DNA of 17,883 nt. Source: an uncultured Lachnospiraceae bacterium (GTDB lineage: Bacteria; Bacillota; Clostridia; Lachnospirales; Lachnospiraceae). Where the stretch lies: NCBI GenBank assembly GCA_934320895.1, contig CAKRFY010000044.1, positions 1 through 17,883 on the forward strand, read 5' to 3'. Below, piece after piece: positions 7,180 to 14,648 of the stretch (its first letter is position 1; every line of letters starts with the position of its first letter). The notes below the pieces were generated by a model. The model was not told the origin of the DNA. It made no database searches and saw only the letters and a list, made by a program, of their open reading frames with translations. The translations under genes were made by a program, and so were the position numbers.

Positions 7180-7248
7180 GTTTATGCGGGTTGGCGGGCT
7201 TTTTCTGCTATACATATAATGATAGGTTTAGCAAAACATCCTATTTTA

Positions 7249-8175
7249 TCAGCTATGTTTTTTGCAAGAACAAGTCCTTTTTCGATATTCTCTAGGGGTA
7301 ACACCATTTTTTTGCTTGAACTTCCTAATAAAATAACTTACATTATCAAATCCACAATCCATTGAGATTGTAAGGATGCTTTTGTCTGTTTCAAGAAGCA
7401 TGGCACATGCCATATCTATCCTGCGGTTAATCAAATACTGAATCGGAGAAATACCTGATATTTCTTTAAAAAAGCGACAGAGATATTGTGGGTTTGTTGA
7501 TGTAAGATTTGAAAGCTCACTTAATGTGATATTTTTTGACAAATTTTCTTCCATATAAGAAGTCAAAATTTTATATCTCTCAATTTTTTGTTTTTCATTG
7601 GATGAAACAAGTTCTTCGACAGGAATAAGAATTTGTTGCTGTTTCATGATGTTTAATAGTTGCATCAGACGCAATTTACACTCAATATACCAGTTTTGCG
7701 TCTGTTTTTTTGCAATATCTATAATCTCAAGTAGTGGTGTTACTATTATAGAGTAATAAGATGAATCACACTTTATAAAATTAGGAAATGAAACGCTTCT
7801 TGCCAGGATAGGTGATATTAAGGTGCGTTGCATTTCATCGTCATAAGAAAAGGAAAAAGCTTTTGGATGAAAAATCAATGCCTCATGTGTACTCTGGTCA
7901 GATAGTCCTTTCAAAGCATGTAAATCCTGTGATCCGGCAATCATAATGTCTCCCGGATTAAGAATACATTCATTTAAATTAATTTCTCCATAAAATCGTC
8001 CCTCGACGATGTATACAAATTCTATTTCCGGGTGCCAGTGGTTATCAACAGAAAATATACTGCTGGCATCTTTTTGTCTGTCAACGTGAAAACTCATTTC
8101 CTCTATAGGTCTGTAAGATGTGCCATGTGGGACAGATTCTAAAAGTGTACTATTTTTTCTGGATAATTCTGCCAT
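7249..8175 (-). CDS. AraC-family transcriptional regulator
   Basis: The start is ATG at 8175, five bases after GGAGG; the in-frame TTG at 8187 lies upstream of that site. The 308-residue protein has an N-terminal cupin-type sugar-sensing domain (HWHPEIEFVYIVEGRFYGEI and LNPGDIMIAG), a helical linker, and a C-terminal pair of helix-turn-helix units (ITLSELSNLTSTNPQYLCRF and ILTISMDCGFDNVSYFIRKF) ending GVTPREYRKR. It is divergent from the GH31 alpha-glucosidase at 8313 and probably activates it in response to an alpha-glucoside. Tandem half-site-like repeats lie between the two genes. The effector is inferred from context only. Confidence 0.92.
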   Translation of the reverse strand: MAELSRKNSTLLESVPHGTSYRPIEEMSFHVDRQKDASSIFSVDNHWHPEIEFVYIVEGRFYGEINLNECILNPGDIMIAGSQDLHALKGLSDQSTHEALIFHPKAFSFSYDDEMQRTLISPILARSVSFPNFIKCDSSYYSIIVTPLLEIIDIAKKQTQNWYIECKLRLMQLLNIMKQQQILIPVEELVSSNEKQKIERYKILTSYMEENLSKNITLSELSNLTSTNPQYLCRFFKEISGISPIQYLINRRIDMACAMLLETDKSILTISMDCGFDNVSYFIRKFKQKNGVTPREYRKRTCSCKKHS

Positions 8176-8220
8176 GATTTCCTCCAAAAGTCAATTTTGT
8201 GTTATTAGCATATAAGATTA

Positions 8221-8257
8221 TGCAAGAAATTGCAAGCAGGTATGTCTATGATATAAA
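8221..8257 (+). promoter_or_regulatory. Alpha-glucosidase promoter with tandem half-sites
   Basis: TTGCAA (8230-8235) and TATAAA (8252-8257) are 16 bp apart. TGCAAG occurs at 8221-8226 and again at 8231-8236, exactly one helical turn apart and overlapping the -35, the arrangement expected for AraC-type activators. The same block could also cover the regulator's own promoter on the other strand (TTGCAA, 17 bp, TATGCT). Confidence 0.5.
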
Positions 8258-8312
8258 TAAAATATCAGCTAATCGTTAATAATCTATAAAAAATAATGAC
8301 AGGAGGCAGAAA

Positions 8313-10298
8313 ATGGTAAAGAAATATGTTTATGGAAATCCTTTTGAAACAGAAGCAGTAGTAGCAGATATTCAGATAGAAACCGGTGTTCCAGATTATG
8401 GAAAAGTTTTAGCAGAAAAAGAATTTTGTTACACATATATTTTGGGGGATAAGGATCGTATATATGGTCTTGGTGAAAATGTACGAGGAATAAATAAGAG
8501 AGGTTTTGAGTACATCAGTAACTGTGCAGATCAGCCAAGACATTATGAAGATACAAAAAGTCTGTACGGAGCACATAATTTTCTTGTAGTAGATGGTGAT
8601 GCCACATTTGGTCTTTTTTTTGATTATCCGTCTTCGATGACTTTTGATGTTGCTTATCGGACAAAAGATAAGTTGGTTATCACATGTGACAGAAGTGATT
8701 TATCTTTATATGTTATAACAGGAGAAGATGTACTTGATATCGTAAAACAATTTAGAAAAATAATCGGAAGAAGTTATATTCCACCTAAATTTGCATTTGG
8801 TTATGGTCAGAGCCGTTGGGGATATAAGACAAAAGATGATTTTAGAAAAGTGGTAAATGAGCATAGAAAGAAGCATATTCCACTTGATATGGTCTATATG
8901 GATATTGACTATATGGATGATTTCAAGGACTTTACATTACATAAAGATGAATTTAAGGATTTTCCTGAGTTTGTAGAAGAAATGAAAGCACAGAATATAC
9001 ATCTTGTTCCTATTATTGATGCAGGAGTAAAGATTGAAAAAGGATATGATATTTATGAGGAGGGAGTAAAAAACAACTATTTTTGTAAAAGAGAAGATGG
9101 AAGTGAATTCGTTGCAACTGTGTGGCCGGGAGAAACTCATTTTCCGGATTTTCTTAATGCAGATGCAAGAAAATGGTTTGGTGACAAATATAAGATACTT
9201 CTGGATATGGGAATCGATGGCTTTTGGAATGATATGAACGAGCCTGCAATTTTCCATACTCCGGAAGGATTGAAAAAAGCAAAGGCAGTTCTGATGGATT
9301 TTATTGAGGATTCTGAAAAAATATCATCATTTGATGTACTTGGTGCATTGAGTAGTCTGGCAAACAATCCGGATGATTACAAGAGTTTTTATCATAATGT
9401 AAATGGCAAAAAAATCAATCATGCAGATGTTCACAACCTGTTTGGCTATAATATGACAAGAGCAGCAGGAGAAGCTTTTGAACGAATAAAACCAGACGAG
9501 AGAGTTCTCATGTTTTCTCGCTCTTCATATGTAGGAATGCATCGTTATGGTGGAATCTGGATGGGTGATAACTTAAGTTGGTGGAGCCACATCATTATGA
9601 ATCTTAAGATGCTTCCGTCATTAAATATGGTAGGCATTTTATATACAGGAGCCGATCTTGGAGGGTTTGGTTCAGATACCTCAAGAGATTTATTACTTCG
9701 CTGGCTGGCACTTGGTGTATTTACACCACTTATGAGAAATCATTCTGCTATTGGTACAAGAGAACAGGAATTTTATCAATTTGAGGATTCGTCTGATTTT
9801 GAAAATGTAATATCAGTAAGGTATCGTCTGATTCCATATTTGTACAGCGAATTTATGAAAGCAGTTTTAAAGGACGATATGATGTTTAAACCATTGGCAT
9901 TTGTGTACCCGGATGATAAGATTGCAGTTCAGGTAGAAGATCAGATGATGCTTGGCAATGAGGTTATGATAGCACCGGTTTATACACAGAATGCGGACGG
10001 AAGATTTGTATATCTTCCGGAAGATATGGTGTTTGTGAAATTTATGGGAGACGGAAACATTCATCAGGAGAAGATGGATGCAGGAGTACATTATATAAGT
10101 GTAGCTTTAAATGAGGTTCCTTTGTTTATCCGAGAGAATAAATGTATTCCTATAGTTCCAAAGGCAGAATGCACGGGAGATATTGATGAAGATAAGATTT
10201 CTCTTATTGGGTACGAAGGTGCAGAATATGAATTGTATCGGGATGATGGAATTCATAAAGATTACGATAATGAAAAAAATTTCCGTGTCTTAAAATAG
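8313..10298 (+). CDS. GH31 alpha-glucosidase (isomaltase-like)
   Basis: 661 residues, cytoplasmic (no signal peptide), with AGGAGG before the ATG. The N-terminal beta-sandwich runs to about residue 150. The catalytic barrel follows with nucleophile Asp307 in GFWNDMNEP, the block RYGGIWMGDN with acid/base candidate Asp419, and the C-terminal beta domains. From memory it is colinear with the 663-residue alpha-glucosidase of Blautia (Ruminococcus) obeum, including Trp169 in GQSRWGY, a residue reported to favour alpha-1,6 (isomaltose) over maltose. It releases glucose from the non-reducing ends of alpha-glucosides. It is monocistronic, between a divergent AraC regulator and a terminator at 10316. 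Confidence 0.93.
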   Translation: MVKKYVYGNPFETEAVVADIQIETGVPDYGKVLAEKEFCYTYILGDKDRIYGLGENVRGINKRGFEYISNCADQPRHYEDTKSLYGAHNFLVVDGDATFGLFFDYPSSMTFDVAYRTKDKLVITCDRSDLSLYVITGEDVLDIVKQFRKIIGRSYIPPKFAFGYGQSRWGYKTKDDFRKVVNEHRKKHIPLDMVYMDIDYMDDFKDFTLHKDEFKDFPEFVEEMKAQNIHLVPIIDAGVKIEKGYDIYEEGVKNNYFCKREDGSEFVATVWPGETHFPDFLNADARKWFGDKYKILLDMGIDGFWNDMNEPAIFHTPEGLKKAKAVLMDFIEDSEKISSFDVLGALSSLANNPDDYKSFYHNVNGKKINHADVHNLFGYNMTRAAGEAFERIKPDERVLMFSRSSYVGMHRYGGIWMGDNLSWWSHIIMNLKMLPSLNMVGILYTGADLGGFGSDTSRDLLLRWLALGVFTPLMRNHSAIGTREQEFYQFEDSSDFENVISVRYRLIPYLYSEFMKAVLKDDMMFKPLAFVYPDDKIAVQVEDQMMLGNEVMIAPVYTQNADGRFVYLPEDMVFVKFMGDGNIHQEKMDAGVHYISVALNEVPLFIRENKCIPIVPKAECTGDIDEDKISLIGYEGAEYELYRDDGIHKDYDNEKNFRVLK

Positions 10299-10315
10299 TG
10301 TATATATTAACAAAT

Positions 10316-10355
10316 AAAAAGTTTCCGGTAACAGATAAGATACTGGAAACTTTTT
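10316..10355. terminator. Intrinsic terminator after alpha-glucosidase
   Basis: AAAAAGTTTCCGGTA pairs with TACTGGAAACTTTTT (one mismatch) around a 10-base loop. Tracts of A before and T after make it work in either direction. It starts 18 bases after the stop codon. Confidence 0.85.
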
Positions 10356-10385
10356 GATATATTATTTATAGAAATCAAAGGGAGA

Positions 10386-10613
10386 CTATTTTATCGTTAT
10401 ATTTTTAACAATGCTGTATTTACCATAAGTTTTTGTTTTTCCACTCTGTTTATAAGAGCGTACTTTAACATAATATTTCTTTTTTGAAATTAACTTTTTA
10501 ATAATTTTATTAGTTGTAGTATTCTTTTTCACAACAATAGTTTTCTTTCCGCTGAAAGATTTTTTTGCTGAGTAAACTATTTCATAACCAGAAGCCTGTT
10601 TATCTTTTTGATA
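10386..10613 (-). pseudogene. C-terminal remnant of an FnIII-like surface protein
   Basis: Reading the minus strand from 10613 to the TAG at 10386-10388 gives 75 residues without a start codon; an in-frame stop lies directly upstream (10614-10616). The text ASGYEIVYSAKKSF, then KKLISKKKYYVKVRSYKQSG and YGKYSIVKNITIK, is the pattern of the lysine/tyrosine-rich FnIII-like repeats at the end of many Lachnospiraceae cell-surface proteins. Only the last domain survives. It is a gene remnant, facing the alpha-glucosidase and ending near the shared bidirectional terminator. Confidence 0.7.
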
Positions 10614-10701
10614 CTATATTGAATTAGATGCGTCAAACAAAAAATATATAAATGGAAAATTTTATCAATAAAGCGGGATATCAGTAATATGGAACATAGT
10701 A

Positions 10702-10730
10702 TTGCATCAAAAGAAAAACTACAATATAAT
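10702..10730 (+). promoter_or_regulatory. Promoter of zinc-ribbon gene
   Basis: TTGCAT (10702-10707) and TATAAT (10725-10730) are 17 bp apart, placing transcription start about 34 bases before the ATG at 10771. The stretch 10614-10701 holds nothing else I can recognise. Confidence 0.6.
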
Positions 10731-10770
10731 AATGAAAGTTATATACAAATTAAACGAAAAGAGGAAAACT

Positions 10771-10995
10771 ATGAATATTGAGGAAATGTTAGATATCAAT
10801 GACTGTCCTTTATGTGATGGTGGAGCATTATTAGAGGAAGAATGTGGATGTGGTTATTATGTCATGTGTATGGAATGTGGTTGTCATTCAGTGACTATTG
10901 ATTTTCATTCTGAAGAAGAAAGACTGGATGCTGCCAAAAGGACAGTAATGCTTTGGAATACGGGAAAGGTGATTTCAAGTAGTCCAGGAGAATGA
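10771..10995 (+). CDS. Lar-like zinc-ribbon protein
   Basis: ATG at 10771 follows GAGG with a 6-base gap; the longer upstream frame includes the promoter and was rejected. The 74-residue protein has CPLC (Cys12, Cys15), then cysteines in EECGCG and CMECGCHS, and an acidic/helical tail with AAKRTVMLWNTG. The order of paired cysteines followed by a helix ending in an aromatic 'W-N' block resembles Lar-family restriction-alleviation proteins and related phage zinc ribbons. Its own promoter and terminator make it a free-standing gene. The restriction-alleviation role is a family guess, and a general zinc-binding role is equally possible. Confidence 0.6.
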   Translation: MNIEEMLDINDCPLCDGGALLEEECGCGYYVMCMECGCHSVTIDFHSEEERLDAAKRTVMLWNTGKVISSSPGE

Positions 10996-11032
10996 TTTTT
11001 ATATATGAAGAAATAATATATGATAATTATAA

Positions 11033-11064
11033 CAGGCAGTTTATTTCAAAGCTGCCTGCTTTGT
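11033..11064 (+). terminator. Intrinsic terminator after zinc-ribbon gene
   Basis: CAGGCAG (11033-11039) pairs with CTGCCTG (11052-11058), followed by a short T-rich run (CTTTGT). The T-tract is weak, but position and stem fit a terminator. Confidence 0.6.
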
Positions 11065-11077
11065 CATTACACTTTAT

Positions 11078-11119
11078 ATTACAAAATGTAATGACAAATA
11101 TTACAATTTGTGATAATAT
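11078..11119 (+). promoter_or_regulatory. putP promoter with two operators (copy 2)
   Basis: ATGACA (11091-11096) and TAATAT (11114-11119) are 17 bp apart. The palindrome ATTACA-AAA-TGTAAT (11078-11092) overlaps the -35 and ATTACA-ATT-TGTGAT (11100-11114) overlaps the -10, with centres 22 bp apart. Both are kept in the copy at 6529, which points to selection for a regulator. Which regulator is unknown. Confidence 0.65.
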
Positions 11120-11204
11120 AACTCATTGAGTGGTCAAAAAAGAGTTGAATAAGATATTATTGATTCTAAATCTGGCTGAAATAAACAAATGAGGAGAGTT
11201 ATCA

Positions 11205-12725
11205 ATGAATGCAAATGTATGTATTATCATAGCGATTGTTGTATATCTTGGAGCAATGCTATATGTTGGCTTTGCTTTTAGCAAGAACAACAACAATGCC
11301 GAGGATTTTTATCTTGGCGGAAGAAAAATGGGACCTGTCGTAACTGCAATGAGTGCCGAGGCAAGTGATATGTCAAGCTGGCTTCTTATGGGACTTCCAG
11401 GAGTTGCGTATCTTTCAGGAATATGTAGTGCGGCGTGGACGGCTATCGGTCTGGGGATTGGAACATGGCTTAACTGGTTCTTTGTATCAAGAAGACTTCG
11501 CAGATATTCAAGCAATATCGGGGCTATCACGGTTCCCGATTTCTTTTCAAAGAGATACCACGACAAGAAAAATATCATCAACGCCATTGCGGCACTTGTT
11601 ATCATAATATTCTTTGTGCCATATACGGCATCAGGCTTTGCAGCTTGTGGAAAACTTTTCCATACATTATTTGGTGTTGATTATATGGTAGCTATGATAG
11701 TGTCAGCACTTGTTATCATAGGTTATACTATCATGGGTGGTTTCGGTGCAGTATGCACGACAGACCTTATCCAGAGCATCGTAATGACACTTGCACTTAT
11801 AACTGTAGTTACATATGGTATAGATTCAGCAGGTGGATTTACAGCGGTTATGGATAATGCAAAATCACTTCCGGGTTATCTATCATTGAATAACACATTT
11901 GATGCTGCAAACAATGCATCAAACAGTTTTAGTTTTATTTCAATCGTGTCAACACTTGCATGGGGAATTGGATACTTTGGTATGCCGCATATCCTCGTAA
12001 GATTTATGGCAATTGAAGATGAGAAAAAACTTACACTTTCAAGAAGGATAGCAAGCGTATGGGTTGTTATCGCAATGACAGTTGGTATATTTATCGGAGT
12101 AGTAGGACTTGCAATGACAAAAGCAGGTTCGCTTGAAAAACTTGCAGACAGTGAGACGGTTATAGTAAGAATTACTGGACTTATAAGTAGACATGGTGTA
12201 CTTGCGGCGATTATAGCGGGCATTATACTTGCAGGAATATTAGCAGCGACAATGTCAACATCTGACAGTCAGCTTCTTACAGCTGCATCTGGCGTATCAC
12301 AGAATATACTTCACGATTTCTTCCATATAGAGATGGATGAAAAGAAAAGTCTTTTTACAGCAAGACTTACTATAATAGGTATATCTATTGTAAGTATATT
12401 TATGGCGAGAAATCCAAAATCAAGCGTGTTCGGAATCGTGTCATTCGCATGGGCAGGTTTTGGAGCAGCTTTTGGAGCAGTAATGCTTTGTGCATTATTC
12501 TGGAGAAGAAGCACACTTGCAGGAACGTTATCTGGAATGGTAGCGGGAGGAGTAATGGTATTTATATGGAAATATCTTGTGCGTCCACTCGGAGGTGCAT
12601 TTGACATATATGAATTATTACCGGCATTTCTTGTATCATTGGCAGTGATAATAATAGTGAGTCTTCTCACAGAGAAGCCATCAGAGGAAGTATTAGCCGA
12701 ATTTGATAAGGCAGCAGGAAGGTGA
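11205..12725 (+). CDS. putP: Sodium/proline symporter
   Basis: 506 residues, about thirteen membrane segments, the usual length for the SSF (sodium:solute symporter) family. The N-terminus has the family block AEDFYLGGRKMGPVVTAMSA followed by ASDMSSWLLMGLPG as in PutP, and the mid-protein stretch ILAGILAATMSTSDSQLLTA fits the conserved sodium-binding helix. It imports L-proline with sodium. The ATG has GAGGAG upstream and its promoter carries paired palindromes. It is monocistronic: a GC-rich hairpin and a palindromic repeat element follow. Selection for a related SSF substrate cannot be excluded from sequence alone. Confidence 0.9.
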   Translation: MNANVCIIIAIVVYLGAMLYVGFAFSKNNNNAEDFYLGGRKMGPVVTAMSAEASDMSSWLLMGLPGVAYLSGICSAAWTAIGLGIGTWLNWFFVSRRLRRYSSNIGAITVPDFFSKRYHDKKNIINAIAALVIIIFFVPYTASGFAACGKLFHTLFGVDYMVAMIVSALVIIGYTIMGGFGAVCTTDLIQSIVMTLALITVVTYGIDSAGGFTAVMDNAKSLPGYLSLNNTFDAANNASNSFSFISIVSTLAWGIGYFGMPHILVRFMAIEDEKKLTLSRRIASVWVVIAMTVGIFIGVVGLAMTKAGSLEKLADSETVIVRITGLISRHGVLAAIIAGIILAGILAATMSTSDSQLLTAASGVSQNILHDFFHIEMDEKKSLFTARLTIIGISIVSIFMARNPKSSVFGIVSFAWAGFGAAFGAVMLCALFWRRSTLAGTLSGMVAGGVMVFIWKYLVRPLGGAFDIYELLPAFLVSLAVIIIVSLLTEKPSEEVLAEFDKAAGR

Positions 12726-12727
12726 AG

Positions 12728-12748
12728 AGCGGATTGCGAATATCCGCT
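12728..12748 (+). terminator. Hairpin after putP
   Basis: AGCGGAT (12728-12734) pairs with ATCCGCT (12742-12748) across seven bases, three bases after the stop codon. It lacks a proper T-tract because the repeat element starts at 12751, so its terminator strength is uncertain. Confidence 0.5.
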
Positions 12749-12750
12749 TG

Positions 12751-12915
12751 ACTAGTGTACTGTATCACTGACTTTCAGCTAAATAACGCAGGGTAAATTT
12801 TCAGTCTGCAAGACGGAAGAATGAGCCGTAGCGGGCTACGGCGATTGATGACAACGCAGCAGATGGAAATTTATACAAGTTATTTGGCAAAATGTCAATG
12901 ATACAGTACACTAGT
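12751..12915. mobile_element. 165-bp palindromic MITE-like element
   Basis: The ends ACTAGTGTACTGTATCA (12751-12767) and TGATACAGTACACTAGT (12899-12915) are perfect 17-bp inverted repeats. Inside, TGAC/GTCA, AAATAAC/GTTATTT and further AT-rich blocks also pair, and the tip holds a perfect hairpin GCCGTAGC-GG-GCTACGGC (12825-12842), so the whole unit folds into one long stem. There is no open frame. If CTAG is a duplicated target, the element proper would begin TGTACT and end AGTACA. It has the form of a non-autonomous element or structured intergenic repeat. Confidence 0.75.
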
Positions 12916-12995
12916 ACAACGAAAATTAAATCTTTGATACATTGGGCATAAAAACAGCATGCAACCTGAAAGTTGCGTAATAGTTGCGTGATAGT

Positions 12996-13064
12996 TGGTG
13001 GAGCAACTCTTTGGCAAAGCTATTTGGTGTTACGGCTGAAGAACTTCTAAAAGAAGTACAGTAA
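12996..13064 (+). pseudogene. Possible HTH-regulator C-terminal remnant
   Basis: In one frame the 22 residues before TAA 13062-13064 read WWSNSLAKLFGVTAEELLKEVQ, which resembles the last helices of an XRE-type helix-turn-helix domain (LAKLFGVTAEELL). There is a stop 15 bases upstream (12981-12983) and no start. It is short enough to be chance, but it sits between two palindromic repeats where gene debris is expected. Confidence 0.35.
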
Positions 13065-13102
13065 AAGTCTGGGTTATTATAATTACAAACTATCGAAACT
13101 CG

Positions 13103-13215
13103 GCAGAAAGGGGCTGTCGCATTAAGCATAATCTATACAATATGTAGATGTTAATAACAGATTTATTTATCTGCATATTGTATGAATGGTGCTTCGTGTG
13201 ACAGTCCCTTTCTGC
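13103..13215. mobile_element. 113-bp hairpin repeat with IS-like ends
   Basis: The outer arms 13103-13121 and 13197-13215 (19 nt each, starting GCAGAAAGGGGCTGTCGC) and the inner arms 13135-13149 and 13169-13183 (15 nt each, starting ATACAATATG) form one long stem. Three positions are not Watson-Crick, and all three become G-U pairs in a plus-strand transcript. Ends of the form GGGGCTGTCGCATTA resemble terminal repeats of Firmicute transposons of the IS1182/IS5 type, so this may be a MITE from such an element. No frame is present. Confidence 0.65.
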
Positions 13216-13302
13216 GTCCGTTTAAAAACACAAAAATCATCCAAAAACTTGTCCCACACCAAAAAATTTAATATAATTATCAGGTAATTGCGAATTTACA
13301 TC

Positions 13303-13331
13303 TTGACAAGTGCATTAAAGTAGCGTATATT
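13303..13331 (+). promoter_or_regulatory. metY promoter
   Basis: TTGACA (13303-13308) and TATATT (13326-13331) are exactly 17 bp apart, a near-consensus sigma-A promoter about 60 bp before the metY start. I see no SAM riboswitch or T-box between the promoter and the gene. Confidence 0.8.
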
Positions 13332-13346
13332 ACTAAACATAGTAAT
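13329..13346. promoter_or_regulatory. 18-bp operator overlapping metY -10
   Basis: ATTACTA-AACA-TAGTAAT is a perfect palindrome covering the last bases of the -10 box and the start site, the classic place for a repressor. Part of it (TACTAAACATA, 13331-13341) is repeated inverted at 13370-13380, just before the ribosome site, so the leader RNA can also form an 11-bp stem. Confidence 0.6.
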
Positions 13347-13398
13347 TCATATTAAAGAGATAGGAATTATATGTTTAGTAGGAAAGGTGATAAAGAAT

Positions 13399-14625
13399 AT
13401 GAGATTTAATACAGCATTATTACATAGTGCTGCACCGGGAGATAAGGCTACAGGAGCTACGCTTACACCTATTTACCAGTCCAGTGCGTTTTATCAGGAA
13501 TCAGCTTTACAGCATGAAAAACTGTTTGCAAACAAGGCACCAGGTTTTTCATATACGAGAATCGGCAATCCGACGATAGCAGCGTTTGAGGACAGAATGA
13601 CTGTTCTTGAGGGTGGTATGGCATCGGTGGCATGTGCATCCGGTATGGCAGCAGTGTCATGTGCTTTATTAAACATTACTCAGGCAGGCGATGAGATTGT
13701 CGTAAGTACAGGTTTGTACGGAGGAACGATAGATCTTTTCCATGACTTTGAAGCGTATGGTATTACTACAAAATTTGTAGATATAAATGACCATGAACTT
13801 GTAAAGTCAGCTATAAATGAAAAGACAAAGCTTATATTTGCAGAGACGATTGGAAATCCAAAGCTTGATGTTGCCGATATCGAAGCACTTGCAGCTATTG
13901 CTCATGAAGCAGGTATCCCACTTATTATTGACAATACTGTTGCATCAGCATATCTTACACAGCCATTAAAACTTGGTGCTGATATCGTTATCAATTCAAC
14001 ATCAAAGTATATAAATGGAAACAGTGATGCGATAAGCGGTGTTATCACAGATGGCGGAAAGTTCAAATGGGATTTTGAAAAATATCCGGGAATGAAAGAG
14101 TTTAAAGTGTTTGGAAAACTTGCATTTACTGCAAAACTACGCAACGGACTGTTTAGAAATATAGGAGCGTGCATCGCGCCTCAGACAGCATTTTACAATC
14201 TTCTTGGAATGGAAACTCTCGGTCTTAGAATGGAGAGAGCCTGTAGTAACGCACTTAAGCTTGCTAAACATCTTGAAGAATATAATGACCTTACTGTCAA
14301 TTATCCGGGACTTGAAAGCAGTAATTGGCACGAAACAGCACTTAAGGTACTTCACAACGGATTTGGAGCTATCATAACAGTGAGAGTCGGAAGTAAAGAA
14401 AGAGCATTTTCGATAATGGATGGTCTTAAGATTCCGAAGATCGTGTCAAATATAGGTGACACAAAGACACTTATAGTCCATCCTTCATCAACGCTTAATG
14501 TTCATAGTACTGAACAGGAAAAGAAGGATGCAAATGTTTTTGATGATATGATTCGCATAAGTGTCGGAATAGAAGATATAGAAGATCTTATCGAGGATTT
14601 CGACAGAGTATTAAAAGAAAACTAA
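13399..14625 (+). CDS. metY: O-acetylhomoserine sulfhydrylase (MetY)
   Basis: ATG at 13399 fits the ribosome site AAGGTGAT; the in-frame GTG at 13387 lies inside that site. The 408-residue product is a Cys/Met-metabolism PLP enzyme: N-terminal substrate-binding block TPIYQSSAFYQESA, YTRIGNPT, GMAAVSCALLNI, PLP phosphate and ring contacts (IIDNTVASAY), and the PLP lysine Lys203 in NSTSKYINGNSD. It makes homocysteine from O-acetylhomoserine and a sulfur donor. It heads a cluster with sulfite reductase and a ThiS-like carrier system, so the donor may be a protein thiocarboxylate rather than free sulfide, as described for Wolinella succinogenes. The promoter at 13303 carries a palindromic operator. 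Confidence 0.92.
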   Translation: MRFNTALLHSAAPGDKATGATLTPIYQSSAFYQESALQHEKLFANKAPGFSYTRIGNPTIAAFEDRMTVLEGGMASVACASGMAAVSCALLNITQAGDEIVVSTGLYGGTIDLFHDFEAYGITTKFVDINDHELVKSAINEKTKLIFAETIGNPKLDVADIEALAAIAHEAGIPLIIDNTVASAYLTQPLKLGADIVINSTSKYINGNSDAISGVITDGGKFKWDFEKYPGMKEFKVFGKLAFTAKLRNGLFRNIGACIAPQTAFYNLLGMETLGLRMERACSNALKLAKHLEEYNDLTVNYPGLESSNWHETALKVLHNGFGAIITVRVGSKERAFSIMDGLKIPKIVSNIGDTKTLIVHPSSTLNVHSTEQEKKDANVFDDMIRISVGIEDIEDLIEDFDRVLKEN

Positions 14626-14648
14626 GATTACCAATAAGGAGAAAAAAT

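Noticed and set aside
7180..7248. Terminator between the rlmD fragment and the AraC gene
   Set aside because: A GC-rich stretch followed by TTTTT is present (GCGGGTTGGCGGGCTTTTT), but I cannot fold a convincing stem.
12951..13000. Short tandem AGTTGCGT-type repeats as a CRISPR-like array or iterons
   Set aside because: Only two to three imperfect 11-base units with no spacers; too short and degenerate to call.
13216..13398. SAM riboswitch or T-box upstream of metY
   Set aside because: I looked for the conserved S-box and T-box core strings and stems and saw none; only the promoter, palindrome and leader stem are present.
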